A stretch of 64,000 bases of DNA from Pollenia angustigena (GCA_930367215.1 OV884056.1:252243127-252307126); one strand, 5' to 3'; shown: positions 23,690-34,862, numbered from the stretch's first letter. Notes: a model not told the origin generated them from the letters alone. Numbers and translations: made by a program.

Positions 23690-23836
23690 TAACTAATCCT
23701 TAAGTTCTTATTTAATTAATTTGATAAGTTAGTTTTCTTTATCAAAATTAATTTCAATTACTCAACTATGTGAGATTTGAGTTGAATTAAATTTTAATTT
23801 ATTTATTTTTGTTTTTCGAATTCCAGGTTTTTTATC

Positions 23837-24222
23837 TATATATCGATACCTTCCCGTAGGAATGTATTAAGCGACATTTCTAAAATTGTGTAGGAAACGA
23901 AAAAAACGTTTCATTTAGTTATTTATTTTTCGGATTTTATTGAAAGAAACATATTTGGAAAGCGATTTTCAGAATACAAAACATATTTAAAAAAGTGGCT
24001 TAGCATAGTTTCTTTGGCGGATAATAAAAATTACAGGGTGCAACATTATTCCAGTGAGAAAACTTGACGGTTGATACAATTTTATTTTCACTCTAGTTTC
24101 CTTTGCATCCATGATAGGGCAGCGAAACCCAGGCCAAAACTTCTAGAATAGTTCCACATCAAAAAGTCATTTTCGAAAAAAGTGTCGCTTAATACATTCT
24201 TACGGTAAAGTATCGATATATA
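23837..24222. mobile_element. TIR element inserted at the Helitron 5' end
   Basis: Left TATATATCGATACCTTCCCG and its right-hand inverse ending GTATCGATATATA give about 40 bp of TIR including GAATGTATTAAGCGACA, with three mismatches. The 386-bp unit sits between the Helitron's TC and its next bases (TAAAAAGAAGAGTACAC). A TA/TATA target is likely because the surroundings are TATATA. Confidence 0.7.
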
Positions 24223-24499
24223 AAAAGAAGAGTACACTTTGATGTCACCACTAACTGCAAAAACGGGTAGTTAGATTTCAACGTTGGGGTTAGTCTGTAG
24301 AAGGTTTATGTAAAGTTTGAATGAAATCGGCGCAGTGGTTCCGGAGATATGGCATTTAGATTTTCCTATTTATTCCCATACAAATATCAACAAAATGGCC
24401 TCCATTTTGATTTCCTTCGAAACGGCTTGACTGATTTTTATGAAATTTTGTATGTGTTTTTGTTAGGTATGAGAATAGGTCGTAGAGTATATTTAATAT

Positions 24500-25175
24500 C
24501 GCTAGAGGGCGCAAAATAGGGCATAAGCTCCCCCTCCCTATATCTTTTTAGCTTATTTACCTGTTGTCTTAAAATTTGGCATGCAGGCACTGTAACATCT
24601 GAAAGAAAATAGGAAATAGAGCTTGAAATAGGGCAAGAGGAGTAAAAGCTCCCCCTCCCTATATCTGCTTAACAAATCGACCGATTGAAATTTTACAGGA
24701 AAATAGTGTAACATCTGGAAAGAACTAAATTAATTATGGCGTGAAATAGGGCAATAGAGGTAAAAGCTCCCCCTCCCCAATCTTTTAAGCTAATCAACCG
24801 GGTTTCTTGAAATTTGGCATGCAGACACTGTAACATCTGAAAGGAAATAGGGAATAGGGCGTGAGGTAGGGCAATAGCGGTAAAAGCTCCCCTTCCCTAT
24901 ATCTTTTAAACTAATGAGCTGGGTTTCTTAACATTTGGCATCATGCAGACACTGTAACATCTGAAAGAGAAAGGGCATGAAACAGGGCAAGAGGAGTAAA
25001 AGCTCCACCTCCCTATATCTTCTTAGCTTATCAACTGATTTTCTTGAAATTTGGCGGGCAAATAGTGTTACATCTGGAATGAACTAAAGCCTATAATTTG
25101 TATTATCTTCTTAACTAATCAACCGGTTTTCTTAAAATTTGGCATGCAGACACTGTAACATCTGAAAGAAATAAG
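24500..25175 (+). repeat. Minisatellite of 116-121 bp units in the Helitron
   Basis: The motif AGCTCCCCCTCCCTATATC recurs at 24526, 24647, 24765, 24885 and 25001, followed in each unit by AATTTGGCATGCAGACACTG and TAACATCTGAAAG. A sixth unit is partial. Spacing varies from 116 to 121 bp. Internal arrays of this type are common in non-autonomous Helitrons. Confidence 0.85.
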
Positions 25176-25210
25176 TTATATGGCAAAACAACGTTTGCCG
25201 GCTTAGCTAG

Positions 25211-26385
25211 TTTATTATAAGTTTTTATTTATTTAATTAGACAGGATCCACTATGTGAAATTTGAGTTAAATTAAATTTTAATACATTAATCTTGTTTTT
25301 CAAACTCCAGGGTTTTTACTTTAATTCCTTCAATATTTGTGTTTTTTTTAAATTCAAAGTTTTTTAATTTAATTAGCTTTCTTATTTATTTTTCATGTAA
25401 AAATTTTTGTTTTGCAAGTGATGACTTTGAGATCAAAAAACCAACTGCTCAAAACCTTACTTTTATTCTTATCCAAAATCAAAACTAAAATAGCAAATCT
25501 GAATGAAAAGAAATTGATCAATGATAATTTTTTCTTTTACATTTTTCATTGATTACAATAAAAACTGATTTTAAAGTAAAAAAAACAAAAACCAAAATTT
25601 ACTAATCCGAATGAAAAGAAATCAATCAATGAACATTTTTCCTTTAAACTCCTTTTCATTGATTATAACTTACTGAACCAATTAAGGTTTACGCTATGAT
25701 AAAACAACAATAAATAAAAAAAAAACATGTAGAAAAGAAAAACACCCTTTCTCCTTTTTTTCTCTTCATTCATAATTTGCTACCCCATTGATAATTTAAT
25801 TTGAAAACAATTTGTAAAACTTTCAATTGAGTTTTGCGTAGCAAAATTTAAAAAAAGAACTCAATTTTACTAAAGTCTGTAAACTTATATGAGCCGCACT
25901 ACTTATGTGATGAGCAGTTTGATGACGATTCACAATGGGCAGAGTTTTGCCTCTTGAGCCATAGAAATCCTAGCAAAAAATAACCGAAAAGACATTTCAA
26001 ACTATAAAAATGGCTTGTATTTTTAAAACAACGCTTAAGGTATATATTTAATGCATCTATTCGTTCGGCCAGCAAAGCCTATAAGAAATTCATTTGGTTT
26101 TTTCAGAACTTGCTTGTCTAAAATTAAAAAAGGGCTTGATGAGAAGCATTTTTTAAATCAACAAGGATGACTTTTGCGAACTTTAACACTCTTTCGCATT
26201 GACTTTAAGAAAAACTTAGTTGATCGTGAGAAAAACGTAGTTTTTATTCCAGACAGTTTTGGATGGAAACTAATACAGTTATGAATTATTGCAGGCTCAG
26301 TCCAACCTCTCACACATGGATCATTTACCAAAAGAGAAATACTTGCTAAGTAAACTAAAGGTCGCGAATGAAATTGTTTAAATTT
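25211..26385. other. Gene-free AT-rich interval
   Basis: No supportable coding. 26080-26290 has a longer semi-open plus-strand stretch with no family match. Confidence 0.4.
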
Positions 26386-26640
26386 AAAAGATTATGTTAG
26401 AAGTGCTTAATTTCCAATTTTTATTCTTGATAAAAATACTGAAATTTATTGTTGATGGGATAAGCGCATTTCACTGGTTGCTTAGGCCAGATCTGGTTGC
26501 TTAGGCCAGATCGTCATCCATAAAGATTTGATTTGAACTAAAAAGATATTAAACCAAATAAAACTGTTAAGCGTATAAGAATTTTATGTAACAGTTCTAC
26601 TTGTAACAATATCAAATTAAAAAAAAAAATTAGACAACAT
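26386..26640 (+). mobile_element. Foldback family B, single arm
   Basis: Contains GTGCTTAATTTCCAATTTTT, CTGAAATTTATTGTTGATGG and CACTGGTTGCTTAGGCCAGA, the family B arm of 43962-44349. A 20-bp piece (GGTTGCTTAGGCCAGATC) is tandemly duplicated at 26471-26508. Confidence 0.6.
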
Positions 26641-27091
26641 AAAAATTTTAGTTGGTTTTTTTATGTCAGTCAATTTTATTAGCAATGTTTTGTTTTTTCC
26701 TCAAAGACAACGTTTACTACTCTTACCTCTATGGCATCCACGTCGTCAAGAGGTAATGCTGAGGAAGTAATTTTACTTGCCAGACTTTAAAACAATAGTA
26801 ATCTTGGAGCTTTTCTTAAGGTGCAGCCGCTATTTTTTGTTTGTTTTTATTGTCCCATTAAATTCTTTGATTATTTTTTCAACCGATTTGTTTCTGTCCA
26901 TACCGTTTTGTATTTTGAATGATTTTGATTTTAAAAGTGATTAAAAGCTTAGATAATCTGGACCAAATCTGTTGACGTTTAAGTCGCATAGAAAATCCTT
27001 TTGCAAGTGTTCACATAAACTACTGTATTCCCAAAAGTTAATAGCGTTTCCAATAGTGTTTAAAAAGAAACAAAAGAAAGAATTTTAAAAT
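26641..27091. other. Gene-free interval
   Basis: AT-rich, no ends, RNA or coding evidence. Confidence 0.35.
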
Positions 27092-27550
27092 AAATTTTTA
27101 ATATTTTTAATTAGGCTTAAGTTCATGAAATTTAATTTTTATTAAATTATTTTTATGAAGAAAGGAATTTTACAACATGAAAATTAATTAAAATTGTTAT
27201 TGATAATCTTTCATTCTTGACGTGGCTCGGGCTCGAACCCTGGCCGGCAGGTTACCATGACATGTTTCGATCGCAACCACTCGATCTCCTCAGATGGATT
27301 TGCCGTCTTACACTCGCAGCCATCGACGACTGCTGACGTCACTAGTCAAACATCAATCCTTAAACCAAATTGTATTTTAACATTTGGTAGATCGAAATTT
27401 GCTTTCCTGAATGATTATCCATTTTAATTGATTTTACATGTTTTTTCCTTTACTTCTGTTTTTTCGTACTTTCGTCAAGAATTTTTCTTGAAGTCCAAGA
27501 CATTTTTTGTTTTTTCACTTTGTCTTTTTCTTTTCTGTTGACCTTTTTCA
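27092..27550 (-). mobile_element. tRNA-derived SINE block, copy 1
   Basis: On the minus strand the head has an A-box-like GATCGAGTGGTTGCGATC (about 27290) and the B box GGGTTCGAGCCC (about 27240), about 40 bp apart as in tRNAs. A tail follows with AAAATTCCTTTCTTCAT and ATTTCATGAACTTAAGCC. The block repeats at 27652-28111. The upstream part (27320-27550) is shared too, so the duplicated unit is larger than the SINE itself. Confidence 0.75.
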
Positions 27551-27598
27551 GCACAACTTGAAGGACAAATGTACAAATAGAGCTCGTGCCTTAGCTTT

Positions 27599-28207
27599 AA
27601 CAATAATTAGTATTGTGGTTATTTTGTTGAACTATTTATGGTTTTTAATCCAAATTTTTAATATTTTTAATTAGGCTTAAGTTCATGAAATTTAATTTTT
27701 ATTAAATTATTTTTATGAAGAAAGGAATTTTACAACATGAAAATTAATTAAAATTGTTATTGATAATCTTTCATTCTTGACGTGGCTCGGGCTCGAACCC
27801 TGGCCGGCAGGTTACCATGACATGTTTCGATCGCAACCACTCGATCTCCTCAGATGGATTTGCCGTCTTACACTCGCAGCCATCGACGACTGCTGACGTC
27901 ACTAGTCAAACATCAATCCTTAAACCAAATTGTATTTTAACATTTGGTAGATCGAAATTTGCTTTCCTGAATGATTATCCATTTTAATTGATTTTACATG
28001 TTTTTTCCTTTACTTCTGTTTTTTCGTACTTTCGTCAAGAATTTTTCTTGAAGTCCAAGTACATTTTTTGTTTTTTCACTTTGTCTTTTTCTTTTCTGTT
28101 GACCTTTTTCATTTAAATTTCATGAACTTAAGCCTAATTAAAAATATAAAAAATTTGGATTAAAAACCATAAATAGTTCAACAAAATAACCACAATACTA
28201 ATTATTG
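27599..28207. repeat. Inverted tails around the second SINE block
   Basis: 27599-27693 (AATTAGTATTGTGG to GGCTTAAGTTCATGAAATTT) is the near-perfect inverse of 28111-28207, about 93 bp per arm. The SINE block lies between them, so this segment can fold into a long stem with the SINE in the loop. Confidence 0.8.
27652..28111 (-). mobile_element. tRNA-derived SINE block, copy 2
   Basis: Identical to 27092-27550 base for base except for one inserted T (AAGTCCAAG-T-ACATTT near 28060), at an offset of 560-561 bp. A very recent tandem duplication, gene conversion or an assembly duplication would all fit. Confidence 0.8.
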
Positions 28208-28512
28208 AATTTTAAAATATTTTAAAATTTGATAGATTAGAAAAAAAAAATCGAGAAAGGTTTTTTTTATCGGATTATTTTCATTTTTTAGTGGATGCGG
28301 ATGCAACACTTTCGGTTGGTTACTGTCATCCCGTTTGTTTATAAGAATCTCTTTGTGTTTTCCATCTGTTTCGGCCAGTACTTTGCACGGACAGATAAGT
28401 AGCCAGACAGATAAACGGGCAGCGGTAAATCGATTTAGCGGTTAAACCTATCAACGTAAACGATTAATACTTCGTTTACTTACGGTTTACGGTATACAAA
28501 TTTATGGTTTTT
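28208..28512. other. Gene-free interval
   Basis: AT-rich; holds a short ATCGATTTAGCGGTTAAACC segment but no complete element. Confidence 0.35.
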
Positions 28513-28515
28513 TAA

Positions 28516-28766
28516 GTCCTGGTCCATATTATGAAACATGTGCTGCGAAACATTTGAGTTTAATGATGAAAGGGGGACAGACGAATGGAAAGGTATACTT
28601 TGTTTCATGTGTAAATAGTTACAGTGAGTTTCTTTTATTGAAAGAGAAGGCTTACAACATTATGAAATGCTGTAAAACAAAAGTTTTTTGTGTAGACACG
28701 AATGAAGTTTTAAAAGAGAATTAAAGGAATTTTCAACAGCAAATGTTTCATAATATGGAAGAGGAC
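28516..28766. mobile_element. PIF/Harbinger-like MITE, GTCCT termini
   Basis: GTCCTGGTCCATATTATG at the left and the inverse CATAATATGGAAGAGGAC at the right give about 33 bp of imperfect TIR. TAA flanks both sides (28513-28515, 28767-28769). Non-coding, 251 bp. A related fragment (CTCAAATGTTTCGCAGCA) appears at 47633-47670. Confidence 0.7.
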
Positions 28767-28769
28767 TAA

Positions 28770-29432
28770 GCAAAAGAGCAATATTTTTTAAAATATTTTA
28801 ATCCTTGTATAAAAATTCTAAGACGTTATTTTGTTTTAGGGAAGAACAACCCAAGACAGTTTTAATAAAAAAGGTCATGGAAACTGAAACGAAAGAATTT
28901 TAAGAGTTGTTTTTCAATAAGATTTCTGTAATAAAAAATTTTTATGACAATTATTATACAAATAATGCTCTATTAAACAGAATTTTTTAATAAAAATTTA
29001 TAAAATAAGATTAAAAGTTAAAAAAAAGAACTGCCAAATTCTTTCGTTTCACGTTTTCGATTTCCATGGCAGCCCTGATAGTTTTAGTTTGATTTTAATC
29101 TAGATATAAAACTTGTTTAAATATTGTAAGTACATAGTTTCTTTTCCAGTGATGATACGTTGTTTTGTCTTCCTTTACTTTAAGAATTAACTATTCTTAA
29201 ATTTGGTAAAAATATCTGTAAAAAATTTTATTTTAATTTCCTTTATTTCAAACAGGCATACATAAATATCAATCAATTTCTGTCTATCCCATGCTCCAAA
29301 AATATTTTCTGGTCACTTAAAAGAAAAAATATAAAATAAAACAACAAAAACAGGAAAACAAAAAATCCATTCATTCGACACCCATTACAGATAAAGCTTC
29401 GTATATGTACGTCTATGAATAAGACTATCTGT
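28770..29432. other. Gene-free AT-rich interval
   Basis: No supported feature. Confidence 0.4.
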
Positions 29433-29440
29433 GTATGCAT

Positions 29441-30466
29441 TAGGGTATACATTTAATCGGGCTTTTGCTTTAATCGGTTAATCGCTCGATTAATTAATCG
29501 ATTAATAATCGGTTAATTTTGTTATTGATCGGTAAACCGATTAATAAAGTTTTTTTTTATAAATTTAGTCATTTCAATAAATAAAAATAAAAAATGATTT
29601 ATTATTAAGAGTTTATTAGTAAAAAAACAATAACATAACAATTCTAGAACTAAAGCGAGCAAACAGAAAAATAATTCATAACTATGTTATACATACATAT
29701 GTATGTATGTATGTATGTATGTATTATGTATGTACATATTTTGGTTAGTTTGGCAAATTTCTTTAGTTTTGATAAAATTCTTTCATTAATCGTAGATGTT
29801 GGAGAAATCGAAAGTAACCCGTAATACAACATTTCTCAGTCCTTTAATTGGATTTTTCTAAACATATAAAATCTTTCATTATGCCATTAGAGACCTGTTT
29901 TAATTTTTTAAAACGTTTAACACTTCTAATTGTTTTCATTAATTCTGTTGTTGTGTTACTATCGAGAGTTTCTTCTGTTGGCAGGTCATCATCTAACTCA
30001 TCCTGGCAAAGCTCAGCACCGAGCATTCTGCAAAAAAGTTAATTTACGAATTCCTTTATTTCTGTTTTTGTACTGTATTTTAGGAATGAATTTCTTGAAG
30101 GAAATATATTGTATGAAAAAATATTTCTAAACACAACTTTTTTGGTGCACTTTTGTAACTTTTTTGGTGAACTTTGGTACAGATAACATTGTAAAATTCT
30201 ATATGATTGCATTGTAGAATGCATTTAAAAAAGCGAGTTGGTTCGCAACTGACGTTTTGGAACTCAACCATAATTTAAAACACAAGAAATATGGTTTAAT
30301 ATTCGAAAAAAATCAAAAATTTTGTTACATCGGTTAATCGGTTTATCGACTGAAATTAACCGGTTTAATCGTTAATCGAAAAAAGCCAATTTTAAATTAA
30401 CCGATCAGTTAATCGGGTAGTAATTAATCGGTTAACCGATTAACGGTTAACCGAATGAATACCCTT
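29441..30466 (-). mobile_element. hAT element with TTAATCGG-rich ends
   Basis: The left end TAGGGTATACATTTAATCGG and the right end (inward AAGGGTATTCATTCGG) are flanked by the 8-bp direct repeat GTATGCAT (29433-29440 and 30467-30474). Both subterminal 70-100 bp are made of reiterated GGTTAATCGG/CGATTAA motifs. A hAT C-terminal remnant lies inside (separate entry), supporting the superfamily. A TGTA microsatellite is at 29694-29736. Confidence 0.85.
29650..30026 (-). pseudogene. hAT transposase C-terminal remnant
   Basis: Two minus-strand frames joined by stop/frameshift. The upstream frame (29844-30026) is acidic then basic. The downstream frame (29650-29832) reads LLSISPTSTINERILSKLKK, which fits the hAT dimerisation motif (A-T-S-x-x-S-E-R-x-F-S). 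It then degenerates into the TGTA microsatellite. The N-terminal zinc finger and catalytic core are absent. Confidence 0.6.
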
Positions 30467-30474
30467 GTATGCAT

Positions 30475-30936
30475 GTGCGTGCGAGTAATGCATGTTTGCC
30501 TGAACAAATATGTCAAATGTGTGATAAAAATGCAGTGAAACACTTTGTGATGGATTTAAAGTTGAAGGTGCATAAGCGCGTACTTTTGGTTAACAATAAA
30601 TGTGAAGAAATAAGTGTATCTATGTATGTGTAAGTAAAGGTTTTTTTATTTCCTTCTTGTTGCAGATTGGTAATACAGACATCAGAGCCACACATCCAAC
30701 GAGTTGAAAAAGGTGATGTATTAAACGTCGTTATACATTATTCTAGAGACTAGTTAGGCGTCATGCTATTGATATGACTTTTTTCATTTGTTTTTTTTTT
30801 TTTTTTAATCCATATGATAAGCGGCAATGGAAAGTTCGTTGTAAAGTGACATGCAAAATATAAAAGTTGTTTTATTTAAATATTATTTATATATTTATAT
30901 TATATTATTATATTATTTATATTCATATATATTAAA
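30475..30936. other. Gene-free interval
   Basis: AT-rich; no supported feature. Confidence 0.4.
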
Positions 30937-31115
30937 CTAGCTGACCCGGCAAACGTTGTTTTGCCTAGAAAAGTATTGTTTTTGTGTATTTAAAATACAG
31001 ATACAGAATCAGGTACTATTCGGTGCAGATAATTTATCTTTATTTACAAAAAAAAAAAAAAAAAAGAATATGAAAATGTGAATTATAAGAAACTATTGAA
31101 TAGGTTAAGAGAAGA

Positions 31116-31481
31116 TCATTGAAGCACTTTGTGATAAACAATATTTTTCGTTTTGATGTCAGGTGCGAAAATGAACAAAGTGGATGGCTTTCCGACACGG
31201 GAACATGCAACATAGAGTTGACCGTGTGAAAAACAGTCGTTCTCCAAATTTAGGCAACAAACACTCAATAATTGCCCTTGGGATTTGTTGATTGTCATGG
31301 CGATTGCGAGACGAATTTGAAATTGAATTCGTTTAAACTCGAATGGCATATCGGTTAGGATCATTGGAATTCTCGGAATGAGAACTTCCTCTCCTTTAAA
31401 CTTTCCTTTTAGCACTCCATAGAAATGTATGAGAAAATGAATTTTCTTTATAATTTCTTTTTTCTGGAATATTTTAGACAT
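31116..31481 (-). pseudogene. Helitron Pif1-like helicase, C-terminal fragment
   Basis: The open frame contains LKGKFKGEEVLIPRIPMILT, FEFKRIQFQIRLAIAMTINK, the SQGQ motif, NDCFSHGQLYVACSRVGKP and a C-terminus ending VYHKVLQ. These are the last about 100 residues of the Pif1-type superfamily 1B helicase of Helitron RepHel proteins, including motif VI (CSRVG). The first about 22 residues of the frame are unrelated. The Rep nuclease, Walker A and Walker B are missing, so no helicase activity is possible. It ends about 180 bp before the Helitron 3' terminus. Confidence 0.85.
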
Positions 31482-31529
31482 TTTTTTGCTAACAGATCAA
31501 AGCATGATCAATTGCATAGCTTACGATTT

Positions 31530-31940
31530 GATGAATTTTTAATGGAACTTCTTGTCGGAAATTGTTCATACCAACATAGAAACCTTTGCCGGCTGATGCG
31601 CAACAACTTTACTAAAGACCATAGCATGATCAAATGATATAATTTATTTTGAGTAATTTTTAATGGTGCCGCCTATCGGAAATTGGTCATACCAACCTAG
31701 AAACCTTTGTATGGTAATGCTCAACAGCTGTGCTAAAGATCATATCATGATCAAATACACAGTTTATGATTTAACTCATTTCGAGTCATTTTCAGTGTCG
31801 CCACCTGTCTGAAATTGGTCATATCAACTTAAAAACCTTCGCTGGCTCATGCTCAACAACTTTGCTAAAGATCATAGTATCGTCAAATGCAGAGTTTACG
31901 ATTTAATTCATACTGAGTAATTTTCAATGGCGCCATCTAT
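31530..31940 (-). repeat. Minisatellite of 121-133 bp units in the Helitron
   Basis: CGGAAATTGGTCATACCAAC-type text recurs at 31556, 31677 and 31809, with a degenerate fourth unit from 31918. Units include GCTCAACAACTTTGCTAAAG and ATCATG. It lies upstream of the helicase remnant. Confidence 0.75.
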
Positions 31941-32130
31941 TTTAGATTTGTTTTTGCTATTCTTCTTACTTGGTCAGAGACCATTCCGAATTGGTACGAA
32001 TCATCAAAATCGGCCCAGCATTTATTTAGTTATAAACGTAGTAACTAACGCCACGTTCTTAAATATATATATAAAAAAAATATATAATATAATATATATA
32101 TATAAATATAAGAAGATATAGAGTTTTATA

Positions 32131-32898
32131 TAGGGTGTTTTTTTTACCATGATAATCTGGTACATAATTTCATGACATTAATTTTTAAAATAAGTCCGCC
32201 GCGACTACGAGTCACATGGTTCCTTTGATCAGTCCATTTTTTGACTACTTCTACTAATAAAACTGGCCGTATAGCGTCACTGATCGCTTAAATATTGTCT
32301 TCCAATGCTTAAAGAGTTGATGGCTTGTCAGCATCTAACAATGACTTAGCACATAAAAAGTAGTCCAATCGCACGATCGAGGGGACCAGTAAATAGGACC
32401 ACTTCTGGAAATACAGTTTTCACCAAATTGATTTTGCAATAAATCGAATTGCGCTGTCTTGTTGCAACCAAATGGCGATGATATTTAGCTGATTCGTTGT
32501 TGAAAAAAAAAAAAAAAATTCATTCACCATGGCTTAATAGCGTTCGCCATTCATAGCGACGGCAGCTCCTTGCTCCATTTCTAAAGAGCGTGTAAGCCAC
32601 AACAAACAGTCAATTTTAATAGATGAGGATTGTCTTCAAATCAAATACAGCAATTTTGCTAATTGGCGCAGCCATTTAACCAGAAATGAGCTTCGTAAAA
32701 TGGTACTCTATAAACTTCGCAAAAATATTTTTTTCAAAGCGCATTTTTACAACTTCGCAGCCTTGTTCTAGCATTAAAAGATTGCTAATGACTTGCCACA
32801 CATTACTAAACAGATATGTCAGCACTATTTGACATTCTCAGCTGTCAAATCATAGTTATCGATTTCGATAGTTCTCATGCAACTTAAAAAATACCCGA
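32131..32898 (-). mobile_element. Mariner-type element with dead transposase
   Basis: Imperfect TIRs GGGTGTTTTTTT (left) and the inverse of CGGGTATTTTTT (right) lie inside TA. The minus-strand coding is scattered over frames. EAHFWLNG with NQQNCCI lies near 32690. A MNGERY-like part lies near 32555 and IWLQQDSAI with the second catalytic Asp near 32465. The DKPSTL and RSRGG tails lie near 32330 and 32205. Stops and a long A/T tract break it. The motif set matches the transposase family of the copies at 39424 and 62300. Confidence 0.7.
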
Positions 32899-34182
32899 TA
32901 GTAAAATTTCTCAGAACAACAATAAATCTTATAAAATAAAGCTAAATACAGGTCAGTATAATTATAAACTTTTATGGCATTAAAATCTTCCTTAGGGACA
33001 ATTTTAACAAACAATTTTTATACAAATTTTCCTTAAAATGGATTTTAAATCCAGTTGTAGTACTGTAATAATTTTCCTAGCCACTATAACCCATTGCAAT
33101 GCATCTGCGTTTCTTATTTTCGTATTCGGTGCGTTTTCATTTGCTACAATTACCATAGTGATTTAACAAAAATGCCACCGCTTAGTTTCACATATATAGC
33201 AGCAATAACAATTTTGCAACAATTTTTTTTCTTCTTTCACATCCTTCTCAAAATCCACGACAAAGCTGAAAGAAGTAGCTGATGCACTAGCGAATCTGTT
33301 GTTGCTGTTGCTTTTGTTGCCATTTGTTTTGTGTTTGTGTTGCTGTTGTTTTTGCTTGCAACATTTGCTGGTATTGCTTTGTCATCATCAATATCCTCTT
33401 GTTACTATGGTTATTTCACGGTGGTTTCATCACGTATGGTCTTTAATGTTACTTATTGGAACACTGATAATTTGTTTGTTGTAGCGAAACGTGAAAATTT
33501 CAAATGACTTGAAGGTTTCTTTATTTGCAACAATGACAAAATGGCATATGAGGCCAAGTAGGGTTGCAGTTTTCGTTTTAATATTTTGGAAATTGAAAAC
33601 ACGGAATTGTTAAATATGCAATCGCAAAGAAAAACACAAATGGAAAAGAGATCTTCTTAAATATGATTTCGGTTGAAATAATTTAAGTTGTTTAGAATAT
33701 TTCATTAAAGTTTTTTAAAATATTTTACCATATGGGTAATTACATGTCAAATCGACCAAGAGTGGGACTCGGCCCCTTTCGATTTGAATGAAATTTGGTG
33801 AGAAGATTCCTTTTATCCTATAAGAAACACATATGAAAGAAAAACAATTAAAAATTTTTTTTTACAAAATTTTCATATTAATTCGAATGTGTATTCTAAA
33901 TTTATTATTTATTTAAATACACTGTGAGATAAACATTCGGCTCCTTAGCTAAAAGATGAAATAATGTTCTTTCCTTCCTCTAATTCTTGGAAAGACAAAC
34001 TACTTGGCTCCCTTTTATTTTGAGGATTATAGCACCGCGATCGTTCAACAAACTTTCTTTACTTTCCCGTTTTATTTTCCTTTTTTTCGTATTTTTAATC
34101 ATTGTAATCACTCACAAATAATTTTTATTTTTCACAAGAAATAAGCTGTTCACTTTATTTTTTAATTTATATTTAATATCAA
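32899..34182. other. Gene-free interval
   Basis: No supported gene. 33300-33380 is a TTGTTGCTG trinucleotide-rich tract that yields leucine/cysteine-rich open frames. 33730-33800 has a GGGACTCGGCCCCTTTCG patch of unknown origin. Confidence 0.4.
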
Positions 34183-34470
34183 AAGATTTTGTTATTCGTG
34201 CTTAATTCCCAGTTTTTATTCTTGATAAAAACACTTGAAATTTATTGTTGATGGGATAAGCTATTCCTATGCGCATTTCACTGGTTGCTTAAGCCAGATC
34301 ATCAGGAAACTTCATCCATAAAGATTTTAGAAAAGCTAAAGATATTAAACCAAATAAAACTAACAGTTCTACTTGTCACAATATCAAAGTTTAAACAAAA
34401 CACATCAACAATAAACAGTGGGTTTATCTCATCTTACATTCCCCACTTTTGAAATTAAAATTTTGTATTC
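34183..34470 (+). mobile_element. Foldback family B, single arm
   Basis: AAAGATTTTGTTATTCGTGC, CTGGTTGCTTAAGCCAGATC and AACAATAAACAGTGGG match 44395-44780 in inverse orientation. It ends CATTCCCCAC and joins directly to a family outer tip (AAATTTTGTATTCCC), which suggests an internal deletion. Confidence 0.6.
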
Positions 34471-34862
34471 CCAAAAATTGAAATTACTTTTTGATAATTT
34501 ATATTTAATAGTTAAACACATGTAACCAGAAAGTAAAAAATTTAACTAAAATCGCCATTTTTAATGATTAAATAAATTTTTCGCTTTAGTATTTGATTTG
34601 CAGTTAACATTTGACAAACATTTGACATCAAATCGATAAAATTTTTGATATCAAATGTTTATTTTCAAATCATTATCAATTTGAATTTAAATGTTAAACC
34701 AAACGATTGAAAAACGTTTGAGAATCGTGTTTGATGTCAAATGAAAACGTCATATCAAAAGTTTGACTTCGTGTTTGTTGCGACATTACAAATAAAATCC
34801 ACCATTTGTAGTGAAGGGTTTAAAAAACAACAAAAAAAAAAAAACACATTACCAACACTGTA

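Larger units (their letters stand above)
23835..25210 (+). mobile_element. Non-autonomous Helitron
   Basis: The 5' end TCTATATA follows an A at 23834. The 3' end has the hairpin GGCAAA-ACAACG-TTTGCC (25182-25199), then CTAG (25207-25210) and a host T. These are Helitron hallmarks: 5' TC, 3' hairpin plus CTRR, insertion between A and T, no TIRs and no target duplication. The interior has GAAATCGGCGCAGTGGTTCC and a minisatellite, with no Rep/helicase. The 3' hairpin is shared with the Helitron end at 30937. A MITE is inserted right after the TC. Confidence 0.8.
30937..32122 (-). mobile_element. Helitron 3' portion with helicase remnant
   Basis: On the minus strand the element ends with the hairpin GGCAAA-ACAACG-TTTGCC, then GGGTCAG and CTAG (plus 30937-30940), then a host T. 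It includes a helicase C-terminus (31116-31412) and, upstream, a minisatellite and a TATATA-rich segment with GGGCCGATTTTGATGA resembling the 5' region of other copies. The 5' limit near 32122 is inferred from TCTATATC text and is not preceded by A, so it is less sure. Confidence 0.7.

Noticed and set aside
27200..27310. Functional tRNA gene on the minus strand
   Set aside because: The sequence continues into a shared AT-rich tail and is duplicated as a block, as expected for a SINE.
29460..30450. TTAATCGG runs as a telomere or centromere repeat
   Set aside because: They are confined to the two inverted ends of one element with 8-bp duplications; flies lack such telomeres.
33299..33484. Leucine/cysteine-rich 61-codon protein
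   Set aside because: It is the translation of a TTGTTGCTG-type trinucleotide tract.
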